Assembly: GCF_000701505.1 (NCBI RefSeq)
Contig: NZ_JNJB01000004.1
Location: forward strand, 496,001-560,000
Origin: Dyadobacter crusticola DSM 16708
GTDB lineage: Bacteria > Bacteroidota > Bacteroidia > Cytophagales > Spirosomataceae
Length of the DNA stretch: 64,000 nt
Reading direction: 5' to 3'
Positions 43,284-52,786 of this stretch are shown in pieces (the first letter of the stretch is position 1; each line of letters begins with the position of its first letter). Below the pieces are notes generated by a model. That model ran no database searches. It was not told where the DNA came from and worked only from the letters and a program-made list of their open reading frames with translations. The position numbers and the translations under genes were made by a program.

Positions 43284-43970
43284 ATGAAAAAAATACTGAT
43301 TGTCGAAGATGACCGCAGAATTGCCCAGAATATCTTTCGCGGACTTGCTGCAGAACATTTCGAAGCGGAAATCGCGTACGACGGGATTACCGGAAAGCAG
43401 CTCGCGCTCGACAAGAAATTTGACCTGGTGTTACTGGATGTGAACCTGCCCGGGATGAAAGGATATGAAGTTTGTCAGCAAATAAGAATCTACAAGCCCG
43501 CGCTGCCCATTATCATGCTTACAGCTTACGGTGAGGTCGAAGACAAGATCGAAGGCTTGAACCGGGGGGCCGACGATTACATCGTGAAACCATTTGATTT
43601 TCGCGAACTGCTTGCCCGCATCAATGCGGCGCTTCGCGTTTCGGTGCTCAACAATCCCGAAACCTCAGATAAAGTATTGCGGATTGCAGATCTTGAAATG
43701 AACCTCGGGACCAAGCAGGTCAAACGTGCCGGGAATGCGATCGACCTGACTGCAAAGGAATTTGCATTGCTCGAATACTTCCTGCAGCACCGCGGCCGTG
43801 TGGTATCCAAAATGGACCTGGCAGAGCACGTCTGGCACCTTAACTTCGATCCCGGTACCAATGTAGTAGAAGTGTATATCAACTATTTACGCAAGAAAGT
43901 AGATAAGGATTTTCCCGTAAAACTGATCCACACGCGCCCGGGAATGGGTTATGTCATGAAAGAAGAGTAA
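43284..43970 (+). CDS. OmpR/PhoB-type response regulator
   Basis: A 228-residue two-component regulator. The receiver domain (1-118) has acidic residues D9/D10, the phosphoacceptor D52 (LLDVNLPGMKG) and K105 in VKPFD. The C-terminal winged helix (about 130-225) is OmpR-like: DLTAKEFALLEYFLQHRGRV, and NVVEVYINYLRKKVDKD. It binds DNA as a dimer. The kinase gene follows after 5 nt, and the RND efflux genes come next, so those are the likely target. A matching direct repeat lies at 45371-45388. Confidence 0.93.
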   Translation: MKKILIVEDDRRIAQNIFRGLAAEHFEAEIAYDGITGKQLALDKKFDLVLLDVNLPGMKGYEVCQQIRIYKPALPIIMLTAYGEVEDKIEGLNRGADDYIVKPFDFRELLARINAALRVSVLNNPETSDKVLRIADLEMNLGTKQVKRAGNAIDLTAKEFALLEYFLQHRGRVVSKMDLAEHVWHLNFDPGTNVVEVYINYLRKKVDKDFPVKLIHTRPGMGYVMKEE

Positions 43971-43975
43971 ATGCT

Positions 43976-45343
43976 ATGAAAATAAAAGACCGGATCGCAT
44001 TGCAGTTCACGCTACTTGTAGCGGCAATACTTCTTTTGTTTTCATTCGCCATTTACAGTGTATCTGAGCATTACCGCCAGGAAGAATTTTACGATCGCCT
44101 GAAAAGCCGGGCTCAAACTACCTGCCGCCTGCTTGTAAAAGTGAAGGGTATCGACAAAGATCTTTTGAAAGCGATAGACCAGAATACGCTGTCGGAGATG
44201 CTCGATGAAAAGGTTTTAATCTTTGACAGCGAGAACGAGATGATCTATTCCAGTGTCGACGACAAGCTGCTGACTTACCAGAAATCGCTGCTGGACGAGG
44301 TGAGGGAGAATAAATACATTGAATTTCACCAGGGAGAAAACGAGGTGATCGGGCTGCTTTACCAGGACGACAGTGACCCGCTTGTGGTGCTGGCTTCGGC
44401 TTACGACACATTCGGCCACAGCAAACTTGATAACCTTGAAAATACATTGGGTTGGGGTTTGCTCGCGGGTATTGCCATCACGGTGATACTGGGCATTTAT
44501 TTCGCCGGAAATGCATTGCGTCCGATCAACCGGATCAACGGACAGGTTTCACTCATTACGGCACAGAACCTTTCGCAGCAGCTGGATGAAGGAAACCGGA
44601 AAGATGAAATCGCCCAGCTCGCCATTAACTTCAATACCGTTCTCGACCGGCTTAACAAGGCTTTTGAACAACAAAAAAGCTTCGTATCCCACGCGTCTCA
44701 CGAGTTGCGGACTCCGCTGGCTGCATTGAAGTCGGAGATCCAGCTCGGTCAGCGTTTTACGAGGAACAATGAAGAGCTGAAAGAAGTATTTGCCAACCTG
44801 TTCTCTGACACGGAAAGGTTGATCAACATTACCAACAGTTTATTATTCCTCGCGCGTTCGTATGAAAGTACGGCTAACCTTAAAATGGCCGCCATTCACC
44901 TCGAAGATCTTGCATTCCTGGCAAAGGAAGAACTGCTCACCTCCCACCCTGAATACCACGTTGACATTGATTACGAGCGCATTCCCCAACATGAGAATGA
45001 AACCGTAATCCGTGGGAATGAAGAATTGTTAAAGCGGGTTTTCTCAAATCTGCTTGATAACGCGTGCAAATATTCCTCCGATCACCGTGCGCAGATGATC
45101 ATTTCAACGGATTCGAAATCCTGCTCGGTAAAAGTGAGGGACAAAGGTATCGGCATCAGTAAAGAAGACTTACCCCGGATTTTTGACCCGTTTTTCCGCT
45201 CATCCGAAGCTGCCGAGCTGCCGGGCTTCGGGATTGGACTGTCGATATGCCAGCGCATCGTGGAACTGCATCAGGGTACCATTTCAGTTACCAGCGAAAT
45301 GGGTGTTGGCAGTGAGTTCCGGGTTCAGCTCAGTCATGTGTAG
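43976..45343 (+). CDS. HAMP-containing sensor histidine kinase
   Basis: A 455-residue membrane kinase. TM1 is at about 10-28, followed by a periplasmic sensor domain of about 130 residues, TM2 at about 160-180 and a HAMP linker (ALRPINRINGQVSLITAQNL). The HisKA domain has H242 in SHASHELRTPLAALKSEIQ. The HATPase domain has an N-box (RVFSNLLDNACKYS), G1 (VRDKGIGIS) and G2 (GFGIGLSICQRIV). It presumably senses periplasmic metal or envelope stress and phosphorylates the adjacent regulator. The signal is not deducible; the sensor domain shows no clear His/Met/Cys cluster. Confidence 0.93.
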   Translation: MKIKDRIALQFTLLVAAILLLFSFAIYSVSEHYRQEEFYDRLKSRAQTTCRLLVKVKGIDKDLLKAIDQNTLSEMLDEKVLIFDSENEMIYSSVDDKLLTYQKSLLDEVRENKYIEFHQGENEVIGLLYQDDSDPLVVLASAYDTFGHSKLDNLENTLGWGLLAGIAITVILGIYFAGNALRPINRINGQVSLITAQNLSQQLDEGNRKDEIAQLAINFNTVLDRLNKAFEQQKSFVSHASHELRTPLAALKSEIQLGQRFTRNNEELKEVFANLFSDTERLINITNSLLFLARSYESTANLKMAAIHLEDLAFLAKEELLTSHPEYHVDIDYERIPQHENETVIRGNEELLKRVFSNLLDNACKYSSDHRAQMIISTDSKSCSVKVRDKGIGISKEDLPRIFDPFFRSSEAAELPGFGIGLSICQRIVELHQGTISVTSEMGVGSEFRVQLSHV

Positions 45344-45370
45344 GTCGCGGTTTCAGCCCACCTTTCTTTC

Positions 45371-45388
45371 TTTCTAATTTTTTTCTAA
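45371..45388 (+). promoter_or_regulatory. Direct repeat TTTCTAA with 11-nt period, likely response-regulator site
   Basis: TTTCTAA at 45371-45377 recurs at 45382-45388, a start-to-start distance of 11 nt, one helical turn. This is the spacing used by OmpR-type dimers. It lies 62-79 nt upstream of the first efflux gene and downstream of the kinase gene. The match could be chance in this T-rich stretch. Confidence 0.45.
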
Positions 45389-45427
45389 CCTTATTTTAAG
45401 GCTGCTGTAATACTGGCATCCGAATAT

Positions 45428-45454
45428 CGCATGTTCTAACTCAGAAAACATGCG
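45428..45454. promoter_or_regulatory. 8-bp dyad covering the start codon of the efflux operon
   Basis: CGCATGTT (45428-45435) and AACATGCG (45447-45454) form a perfect inverted repeat with an 11-nt spacer. The start codon (45450-45452) lies in the right arm. In RNA it could hide the start; in DNA it could be an operator. Confidence 0.45.
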
Positions 45455-46697
45455 AACCTACATAATCGGGCTGCTCATTTTAATATCAGGCAGTTTACGC
45501 GCACAAGATACCCTCAGGCTTTCTATCCGGCAGGCCGACAGTCTTTTCCTCCAAAACAACCTTGAATTACTCGCCGAGAAATACCAGATCGAAATTGCAA
45601 AGTCGATTGAAATTCAGGACAGGCTCTGGAACAATCCTACGTTCGGTGTCGAGATCAGCGCTTACAATCCGTCGCGGGGCGCATTTGATGTCGGTAAAAA
45701 CGGGCAGAAAGCACTTACGATCTCACAGCTGATCACCCGCGCCGGCAAGCGCAACAAACAAGTAGCCCTGGATGTGGAAAGTACCCGCAAGAGCGAATAC
45801 CAGTTTTACGACCTGATACGTACCCTCAAATTTGAGCTTCGTCAAAACTTCTTTGAGACTTATTATCTGGAACAAACGATCGCATTGTATGATACCCAGA
45901 TCAACACACTTACAACCACAGTCAGTGCTTTTCAGAAGGAATATGAGCGAAAAAACATTTCCCTGAAAGAAGTGGTACGCCTGAAAGCGCTGCTGTTTCA
46001 GCTCACAAACGACCGGGCCGATATCCTCTTCGAACTTCAGGAAAATCAGCGCAATCTCCGGACGCTGCTCAACACCAACCGCCCCGTGAAGTCTGTAGTC
46101 GACAGCTCGGACATTCGCAGGTACCAGCTTGACAGGTATACCCCAGCCGCATTAAAGGACAGAGCATTACAAAGCCGCGCCGATCTGAAAGTAGCGCAAT
46201 CACAGACCAAAGAAGCGGAACTCAATTACCTGCTGCAAAAAGCACTGGCTGTGCCGGATATCGAAGTTGGCGCAGTTTACGACCAGGCGAGTAATTATGT
46301 CAATCATTATTTTGGTATAAATGCGGCGATTACTTTACCCTTTTTCAACCGAAACCAAGGGAACATCAGAGCTGCCAAAAGCAACATCAGTTACTTCAAA
46401 ACTGCCGAAAATGCACGTCAGAACAGCGTAGGCAACGAAGTTGACGCTGCAATCCAGAAAGTCGACATTGCCGAAAAAGCCTACCAGAGTGTTGAGAACC
46501 AATTTACAGATCAGTTCCAGCTACTCAGCAGCGGCATTTACGACAACTTCCAGAAAAGAAACATAACCCTCCTCGAATTCATCGATTTTATTGAAACCTA
46601 CAACGAAAGCATCCGGGAATACAACCGGCTGCAAGCCGACCGCATTAAGGTATACGAAGAGCTGAACTACGTGGTCGGAGAAGAACTATTCAACTGA
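45450..46697 (+). CDS. TolC-family outer-membrane efflux protein (CusC/CzcC type)
   Basis: A 415-residue outer-membrane factor with a signal peptide (1-18, GSLRAQ). Two outer-membrane-efflux repeats of long helices are visible (about 22-200 and 220-410), with AQDTLRLSIRQADSLFLQNN at the mature start and FGINAAITLPFFNRNQGN between helices of the second repeat. It forms the exit duct of a tripartite pump. The adaptor and pump genes follow in order, so the set is complete. There is no lipobox. Confidence 0.92.
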   Translation: MRTYIIGLLILISGSLRAQDTLRLSIRQADSLFLQNNLELLAEKYQIEIAKSIEIQDRLWNNPTFGVEISAYNPSRGAFDVGKNGQKALTISQLITRAGKRNKQVALDVESTRKSEYQFYDLIRTLKFELRQNFFETYYLEQTIALYDTQINTLTTTVSAFQKEYERKNISLKEVVRLKALLFQLTNDRADILFELQENQRNLRTLLNTNRPVKSVVDSSDIRRYQLDRYTPAALKDRALQSRADLKVAQSQTKEAELNYLLQKALAVPDIEVGAVYDQASNYVNHYFGINAAITLPFFNRNQGNIRAAKSNISYFKTAENARQNSVGNEVDAAIQKVDIAEKAYQSVENQFTDQFQLLSSGIYDNFQKRNITLLEFIDFIETYNESIREYNRLQADRIKVYEELNYVVGEELFN

Positions 46698-46744
46698 TAA
46701 TCACACAAAATCGAACAATTTAATGGCCAGGCCACTTTGAGAAA

Positions 46745-47836
46745 ATGATCAGAAATCTAATTTACTCCGCCGTACTTGCCACGATGGGCCTAAGCTTTGC
46801 GGGTTGCGAGAAAAAGCAGGCAGATGCCGAAGAGTCGAAAGCATTTATGCTGTCGGATACCATGATGAGCCGCATTAAGCTGGATACTGTCCGCACGGAG
46901 CCGGTCCGCAATGAGCTGACGCTGGTTGGCAAGGTGGTACCCGATGAAAACCGCGTCATTAAAGTATACCCGCTCGTAGGCGGCAATGTGGAAGAAGTGG
47001 ATGTTGAGCTTGGGGATAACGTCCGCAAAGGCCAGAAGCTTGCAGTGATACGCTCCGGTGAAGTAGCTGATTTCGAGCGGCAAATGATCCAGGCCCAGTC
47101 AGATCTGCTGGTAGCACAGAAGAATCTTTCTTCTACCGAGGATCTGTTCGAAAGCAAGCTTGTCCCCGAGCGCGATGTGATATCGGCGCGTCAAATGGTT
47201 GATAAAGCGCAGGCTGAGCTGGGCCGGGTGAAGGAGATCTTTTCCATTTATGGTTTGGGCAAATCCACCAACTATACTGTCAAATCTCCGATAGATGGTT
47301 TCATAATCGACAAGAATGTAAATCGCGGCATGCAGCTGCGGTCCGACAACTCCGAAAGCCTTTTCACGGTGGGACAAATCGCTGACGTGTGGGTAATGGC
47401 CAATGTGAATGAAAGCGACATTCCAAGGATCAAGCTCGGTATGCCCGCAGAAGTGCGCACGATCAGCTTCTCCGATGAAATTTTCAAAGGTAAGGTGGAT
47501 AAAATCTACAATGTGCTTGATCCTGATACCAAAGCGATGAAGATTCGCATTCAGCTCCAAAATGTAGGCTTCAAGCTCAAACCCGAAATGCACGCGACGG
47601 TCAGCCTCAACTTCGAGGAAGGCAGCGAAATGCAAGCAATTCCTTCTCAGGCAATCATATTTGACAGAAGTAAGAACTGGGTAATGGTTTACCACGGCCG
47701 AAGCAAGATCGAAACCCGCCCCGTAGAAGTGTACCGTTCACTAGCCAATCGCACCTACATCAAATCCGGCCTTAAACCAGGAGAAACCGTCATTTCAAAG
47801 AACCAGCTACTGGTGTATGATGCGTTGAATGACTAG
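46745..47836 (+). CDS. RND efflux periplasmic adaptor (CusB/CzcB type), lipoprotein
   Basis: A 363-residue membrane fusion protein with a lipobox (SFAGC, lipidated C21). The biotinyl-lipoyl-like half motifs are YPLVGGNVEEVDVELGDNVR and SPIDGFIIDKNVNRGMQL, flanking a helical hairpin (about 95-165). A beta-barrel domain follows (VWVMANVNESDIPRIKLGMP). It bridges the TolC duct and the RND pump. I see no metal-binding Met/His cluster near the N-terminus. The pump gene follows only after a 285-nt repeat-filled gap. Confidence 0.93.
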   Translation: MIRNLIYSAVLATMGLSFAGCEKKQADAEESKAFMLSDTMMSRIKLDTVRTEPVRNELTLVGKVVPDENRVIKVYPLVGGNVEEVDVELGDNVRKGQKLAVIRSGEVADFERQMIQAQSDLLVAQKNLSSTEDLFESKLVPERDVISARQMVDKAQAELGRVKEIFSIYGLGKSTNYTVKSPIDGFIIDKNVNRGMQLRSDNSESLFTVGQIADVWVMANVNESDIPRIKLGMPAEVRTISFSDEIFKGKVDKIYNVLDPDTKAMKIRIQLQNVGFKLKPEMHATVSLNFEEGSEMQAIPSQAIIFDRSKNWVMVYHGRSKIETRPVEVYRSLANRTYIKSGLKPGETVISKNQLLVYDALND

Positions 47837-47850
47837 GAGAGGTTAATGTT

Positions 47851-48115
47851 GAATGATTGAGTGATTGAATGATTGAATAGTTTCAATTAGTGAATGAGCG
47901 AATTAGTGAATGAGTGAGTTTTTAAATCTTGAATGATTTTAGTTGCGAATGGGCTTGTTTGCCGACTGTTAATTCTCAACATCTTACCAGTTAATCACCA
48001 TTCAATAACCCACAATTAGCTCCCATTCCTCCGCAATCCATTCGGTCATTCAAAATTCATTCACTCATTCACTCATTCACTCATTCACTCATTCACTCAT
48101 TCACTCATTCAAAAT
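47851..48115. repeat. Octamer repeat tract (TTCACTCA) with inverted copies, between adaptor and pump genes
   Basis: Six perfect tandem units of TTCACTCA lie at 48060-48107, ending in TTCAAAATT. On the left, 47851-47919 holds units of the opposite strand (GAATGATTGAGTGATTGAAT, GTGAATGAG). The two sides could pair across about 130 nt of ordinary sequence. The gap of 285 nt is unusual for this otherwise tight operon. The same octamer family occurs before secG. Confidence 0.8.
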
Positions 48116-48121
48116 TGATCC

Positions 48122-51100
48122 ATGAATAAATTCATCAGAGGAATTGTTGGCTTTTCTTTGAAAAACCAGTTCTTCATATTTTTCCTGACTGGGCTGCTGA
48201 TTGTGGCTGGTGTGGTTAGTTATCGTGAAACGCCGCTGGAAGCGTTTCCGGATGTGACGAATACTCAGATCATTATTGTAACACAATGGAATGGACGCAG
48301 CGCCGAAGAGATTGAACGCTTTGTGACGGTTCCGATCGAAGTGGCGATGAACTCGGTCCAGCAGAAGTCGAATGTGCGCAGTACTACCATGTTTGGCCTG
48401 AGCATTATCAAGATCATTTTCGATGATGGTGTGGAGGATTTCTTTGCCAGGCAGCAGGTCAATAATCAGCTCAGGAACATTTCGCTTCCCGAAGGCGTGG
48501 AACCGGACGTGCAGCCGCCTTACGGACCTACCGGCGAGATTTTCAGGTTTACATTAAAAAGCAAAGATCGCGACAGCCGCGAGCTTTTGACCCTACACAA
48601 CTGGGTGATCGACAGACAGCTGCGCAGTATTCCCGGCGTGGCGGACGTGGTTGCATTCGGTGGCCGTGAGAAGATTTACGAAGTGCAGGTTAACCCTACC
48701 AAACTCGTCAAATACAACATAACCCCGCTGGAAGTTTATCAGGCAGTTTCCAAGAGCAATATCAATGTAGGCGGTGATGTGATTGAGAAAAACGGGCAGG
48801 CATATGTGGTAAGGGGCATTGGTCTGCTCAATTCCATTGCTGATATTCAGAATATTATTGTCGAATTCGTGAAGGACAATCCCGTGCTTGTAAAGGATGT
48901 GGCCGATGTCCGCGAATCAGATATGCCACGCGTCGGTCAGGTGGGCCTGGATCAGAATGACGATGTTGTTGAAGGTATTGTGGTGCAGCGTAAGGGAGAA
49001 AACCCAAGTGAGGTACTCGCGCGTATAAAGGATAAGGTGAATGAGCTGAATACCAAAATCCTTCCCCCGGATGTCAAAATGGTAACGTTTTACGACCGTG
49101 ACAATCTTATTGAATTCTGTGCACGTACAGTGAAGCACAACCTGCTCGAAGGGATTGTGCTCGTAACAGTAATCGTGTTCATTTTCATGGCCGACTGGCG
49201 CACTACGGTTATTGTCTCGATCATCATTCCCCTTGCACTCCTCTTTGCATTTATGTGCCTGAAACTAATGGGTATGTCAGCCAACCTGCTTTCCATGGGC
49301 GCTATTGATTTCGGTATCATTATCGATGGAGCTGTGGTAATGGTGGAAGGTATATTCGTTGCCCTGGATCATCTGGCGCATAAAAATGGAATGGACCGGT
49401 ACAACAAGCTGTCCAAACTCGGACTGATAAAGAGGACAGGCGGCGAGCTTGGCAAGGCGATCTTTTTCTCCAAACTGATTATTATCACCGCATTGATCCC
49501 GATTTTCAGCTTCCAGAAAGTGGAAGGCAAAATGTTTACACCTCTTGCCTTCACGCTTGGCTTCGCGCTCCTCGGCGCCTTAATGTATACGCTAACGCTC
49601 GTTCCGGTCCTCTGCTCTATCCTGCTCCGAAAGAATGTGCGCGAGAAAAGTAACCCGATCGTTCGCTTTTTCGACAATACCGTTAGTCGGGGCTTCGAAT
49701 GGTGTTATGCAAGAAAAAGGGTCAGCGTGTTGTTCGCGATGATTTTCCTGGCTGTGTCTCTATTTTCAGCCAAATTCCTCGGTACTGAATTCCTGCCGAC
49801 CCTGAATGAAGGTGCGCTTTGGGTGGAAGCAAAAATGCCGATGAGCAGCTCTCTGAATGAAACGATCAAGATGGTGAGCATTCTCAGAGGAAAATTGAAT
49901 GAATTTCCTGAGGTAAATGGCGTGCTGTCGCAAACAGGACGCTCCAATGACGGCACTGATCCATCCGGCTTCTACTATGTGCAAATGCAGGTGAATTTGA
50001 AACCGAAAGAAGAATGGAAACGCAAGATCACGCAGGATCAGCTTATTGAGGAAATGGACAAAAAGCTCAAACAATTCCAGGGCATTAACTATAACTACTC
50101 GCAACCCATTATCGACAATGTGGCCGAGGCAGTAGCGGGTATGAATGCGAGTAATGCGGTCAAGATCTATGGTGATGATCTGGAAGAACTGAACAATAAA
50201 GCCAACGAAGTCCTGGAAGCAATCAAGGATGTACCGGGAATCAAAGATGTCGGTATTCTGAGAAATATCGGCCAGCCGGAAGTCAGCGTAATTTTGCACG
50301 ATCACAAAATGGCACAGTACGGGGTGAGCATTTCTGATGCACAGGCAGTAATTGAAATGGCAATCGGCGGAAAAACAGCATCGATTCTTTACGAAGGCGA
50401 GCGCAAGTTTGATATCCGCCTGCGTTACGAAGAGCAATACCGACGGACGGTCGACGATATCCAACAGCTCATGGTACCTACGCTGACAGGTGGTAAGATA
50501 CCGCTCAAAGAAATCTCCTCCATCCGCACGGTTACCGGGCCCGCATTTGTGTACCGCGACAATAACAAAAGATTTATCGGTGTCAAGTTCTCCGTTCGTG
50601 AACGTGACCTGGGAAGCACGATCGCCGATGCTCAGAACCGCGTGAAACCGCTGCTAAAAAACCTGCCGAAAGGTTACTCTGTTAACTGGTCAGGCGAGTT
50701 TGAAAATCAGGTGCGTGCCACTGCGCGGCTCGGTCAGGTGGTACCCATCAGTCTGGTCGGAATATTCATCCTTCTTTTCATCATGTTCAGCAATGCGAAA
50801 GATGCGGGACTGGTGCTGGTCAACGTACCGTTTGCGCTCATCGGAGGTATCCTGGCTCTGCACGTCACGCACATGAACTTCGGGATTTCCGCAGGCGTAG
50901 GGTTTATCGCCTTATTCGGCCTTTGTGTTCAGAATGGTGTTATCCTGATTTCGGTATTCAACAAAAACCTGGCTTCCCGAATGTCGCTGGACGACGCGAT
51001 CCGGGAGGGAGTTAAGTCACGGATCAGGCCGGTGATTATGACTGCATTGATGGCAGCGATCGGCTTGCTCCCGGCTGCTACTTCAACCGGAATCGGTTCG

Positions 51101-51238
51101 GAAACACAAAAGCCGCTCGCCATTGTAGTGATAGGCGGATTGATCACCGCGACCGTGCTGACCTTATTAATTTTCCCGATCATTTACGGTTTTTTCAATC
51201 GTAAACAAAAGGGAGCGTACGTAAATACGAGATCCTGA
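48122..51238 (+). CDS. Heavy-metal efflux RND pump, CusA/CzcA family
   Basis: A 1038-residue inner-membrane transporter. Two halves each have one helix followed by a large periplasmic loop and then five helices. The signature of metal-type RND pumps is seen in TM4: D396-F-G-x3-D402-G-A-x4-E409, with proton-relay acids. RETPLEAFPDVTNTQI near 31 and YGPTGEIF (135-142) are typical of the family. It exports monovalent or divalent metal ions from periplasm and cytoplasm. The ion (Cu/Ag versus Co/Zn/Cd) cannot be settled here. The 3' end faces the convergent hybrid kinase gene. Confidence 0.94.
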   Translation: MNKFIRGIVGFSLKNQFFIFFLTGLLIVAGVVSYRETPLEAFPDVTNTQIIIVTQWNGRSAEEIERFVTVPIEVAMNSVQQKSNVRSTTMFGLSIIKIIFDDGVEDFFARQQVNNQLRNISLPEGVEPDVQPPYGPTGEIFRFTLKSKDRDSRELLTLHNWVIDRQLRSIPGVADVVAFGGREKIYEVQVNPTKLVKYNITPLEVYQAVSKSNINVGGDVIEKNGQAYVVRGIGLLNSIADIQNIIVEFVKDNPVLVKDVADVRESDMPRVGQVGLDQNDDVVEGIVVQRKGENPSEVLARIKDKVNELNTKILPPDVKMVTFYDRDNLIEFCARTVKHNLLEGIVLVTVIVFIFMADWRTTVIVSIIIPLALLFAFMCLKLMGMSANLLSMGAIDFGIIIDGAVVMVEGIFVALDHLAHKNGMDRYNKLSKLGLIKRTGGELGKAIFFSKLIIITALIPIFSFQKVEGKMFTPLAFTLGFALLGALMYTLTLVPVLCSILLRKNVREKSNPIVRFFDNTVSRGFEWCYARKRVSVLFAMIFLAVSLFSAKFLGTEFLPTLNEGALWVEAKMPMSSSLNETIKMVSILRGKLNEFPEVNGVLSQTGRSNDGTDPSGFYYVQMQVNLKPKEEWKRKITQDQLIEEMDKKLKQFQGINYNYSQPIIDNVAEAVAGMNASNAVKIYGDDLEELNNKANEVLEAIKDVPGIKDVGILRNIGQPEVSVILHDHKMAQYGVSISDAQAVIEMAIGGKTASILYEGERKFDIRLRYEEQYRRTVDDIQQLMVPTLTGGKIPLKEISSIRTVTGPAFVYRDNNKRFIGVKFSVRERDLGSTIADAQNRVKPLLKNLPKGYSVNWSGEFENQVRATARLGQVVPISLVGIFILLFIMFSNAKDAGLVLVNVPFALIGGILALHVTHMNFGISAGVGFIALFGLCVQNGVILISVFNKNLASRMSLDDAIREGVKSRIRPVIMTALMAAIGLLPAATSTGIGSETQKPLAIVVIGGLITATVLTLLIFPIIYGFFNRKQKGAYVNTRS

Positions 51239-51310
51239 AAGTTGCGGTAAGGCTTATACGCGCATTACCCCACCAAAACAAAAGTGACTGCCTGGGCCAC
51301 ATCAAGCTGG

Positions 51311-52762
51311 TCAGGCGGTTGCTTCGGCGGTTGAACTGTTGAGCTTGAAGCTGATCGTAAAAGTAGTGCCCACGCCCACTTCCGACTGCACGTCAATGCG
51401 ACCGTGGTGCGCGTGAATAATGCTCATAGTAGTAGACAAGCCTATCCCCATTCCATTGTTTTTACCAGTAAAATAAGGTTCAAAAATCTTGTCCATGTGC
51501 TCTTCGCTGATCCCCGATCCATTATCCATGAAGATCACCTGAATGCTATCTCCCTGATTTTTAGTGTAAATGCGCAATATCCCTTTATCCTCTTCCATTG
51601 CCTCAATCGCATTGGTAATCAGATTAAGAAAAGCCATTTGAAGGGAAACAGGATCGAGCGGAATCGAAAGATCTTCTTCGGCAAAGTGGTTGACGATCTG
51701 AATGCGTTTCAGCTGCACACGGTCAAGTGCAGCACCGATTGCCTGATTTAAAACCAGATGCACAGAGTTGTCAACAAGCTCGATATCCGCCGAGGTAGAA
51801 GGCTGCAATAGCTGCGAAATCAGATCATTGATCCGCGTACAGTTACGCTTGATGATTTGTGTATAGAATTTCTGGTCTTCGTCCGTCAGCTCCATTTCCA
51901 GCTGCTCGGCCGAGAGGTTAACGTTCGTCAGGGGGTTCCGTACTTCGTGGGCCAGCATGCGCACAAGCCGACCTGTAACTGCCATTTTCTCTGAAAACAG
52001 GCGCTCTCTTTCCGATTGCTTTCTGGCAGTCATATCATGCAAACGGCCCTGTATGTACGGATGATCTTCGTCTATTTCGACAGAAGCAGAAAAGAGGCAA
52101 TACTTTTTATCGCCGTCCTTCGTAAGCAATTTTACTTCCTGATCGTGGATTGTATGCTCTTTGATGTTTTTCCACAGTGCCGGAAAGTGCGGCTCTTCGA
52201 TCAGGTCAACTATGTTTTTGAATTTAAGGTCTTCCTCCGAATACCCCGTCAGCGAGCCGGCGGATGCATTCAGGTCGATGATATTACCGGCGAGGTCGCT
52301 GATAAACAAGAAGTCGTTTGATTCTTCAAAAATACGGCGATACCTTCTTTCGCTGTGCTTCAAAGCCTTCATCACCGATGTTCTTTCAAGTGCATATCGA
52401 ATGCTCCTTTCCAGCTTTTCGGCGTCGAGCTCGCTTTTGATCAGGTAATCTGCTGCACCCAGGCGCAATGCTTCTACCGCGATTTTGGTATCTCCTTTTC
52501 CTGTCAGCAGAATGATCGGCTCCTCGCATTCAAACTGGCACGCAAGGTCGATCAGATCTATACCTGTACTTTCTCCCAACAGATAGTCGAACAGGTACAG
52601 ATCGTATTTTTTAGTCTTGATCTCATTCTGCGCATCCCTGAATGTAGAACACCAGGTAATGTCGAACTTCCAGTTTACCAGGTCGCTGAAATACTCCCGG
52701 GTAAGAAAATAATCGTCTTCGTCGTCGTCGACAAGAAGTACCTTAATCGTTTTGTTATTCAT
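51311..52762 (-). CDS. Response-regulator receiver / PAS / histidine kinase hybrid
   Basis: A 483-residue soluble kinase with no membrane segment. The N-terminal receiver (1-125) has VDDDEDD, phosphoacceptor D59 in LFDYLLGES, and IKSE near 108. A PAS domain spans about 139-250 (RRIFEESNDFLFISDLAGNI). HisKA has H272 in MLAHEVRNPLTN, and the HATPase domain carries the N-box (MAFLNLITNAIEAME), FMDNGSGIS and GMGIGLSTTMSI. It likely receives a phosphoryl group through its receiver and passes it on. The sigma-54 regulator gene lies 24 nt upstream on the same strand and is the natural partner. Confidence 0.93.
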   Translation of the reverse strand: MNNKTIKVLLVDDDEDDYFLTREYFSDLVNWKFDITWCSTFRDAQNEIKTKKYDLYLFDYLLGESTGIDLIDLACQFECEEPIILLTGKGDTKIAVEALRLGAADYLIKSELDAEKLERSIRYALERTSVMKALKHSERRYRRIFEESNDFLFISDLAGNIIDLNASAGSLTGYSEEDLKFKNIVDLIEEPHFPALWKNIKEHTIHDQEVKLLTKDGDKKYCLFSASVEIDEDHPYIQGRLHDMTARKQSERERLFSEKMAVTGRLVRMLAHEVRNPLTNVNLSAEQLEMELTDEDQKFYTQIIKRNCTRINDLISQLLQPSTSADIELVDNSVHLVLNQAIGAALDRVQLKRIQIVNHFAEEDLSIPLDPVSLQMAFLNLITNAIEAMEEDKGILRIYTKNQGDSIQVIFMDNGSGISEEHMDKIFEPYFTGKNNGMGIGLSTTMSIIHAHHGRIDVQSEVGVGTTFTISFKLNSSTAEATA

Positions 52763-52786
52763 TATGCATTAACCCGCCGGATCTGA

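Noticed and set aside
48060..48107. CRISPR array
   Set aside because: The units are 8 nt, directly abutting, with no spacers and no cas genes.
49766..50464. Long antisense frames in the pump, chromate-transporter, glycosidase and SusC genes
   Set aside because: They mirror strongly coding genes on the other strand, and their translations lack motifs.
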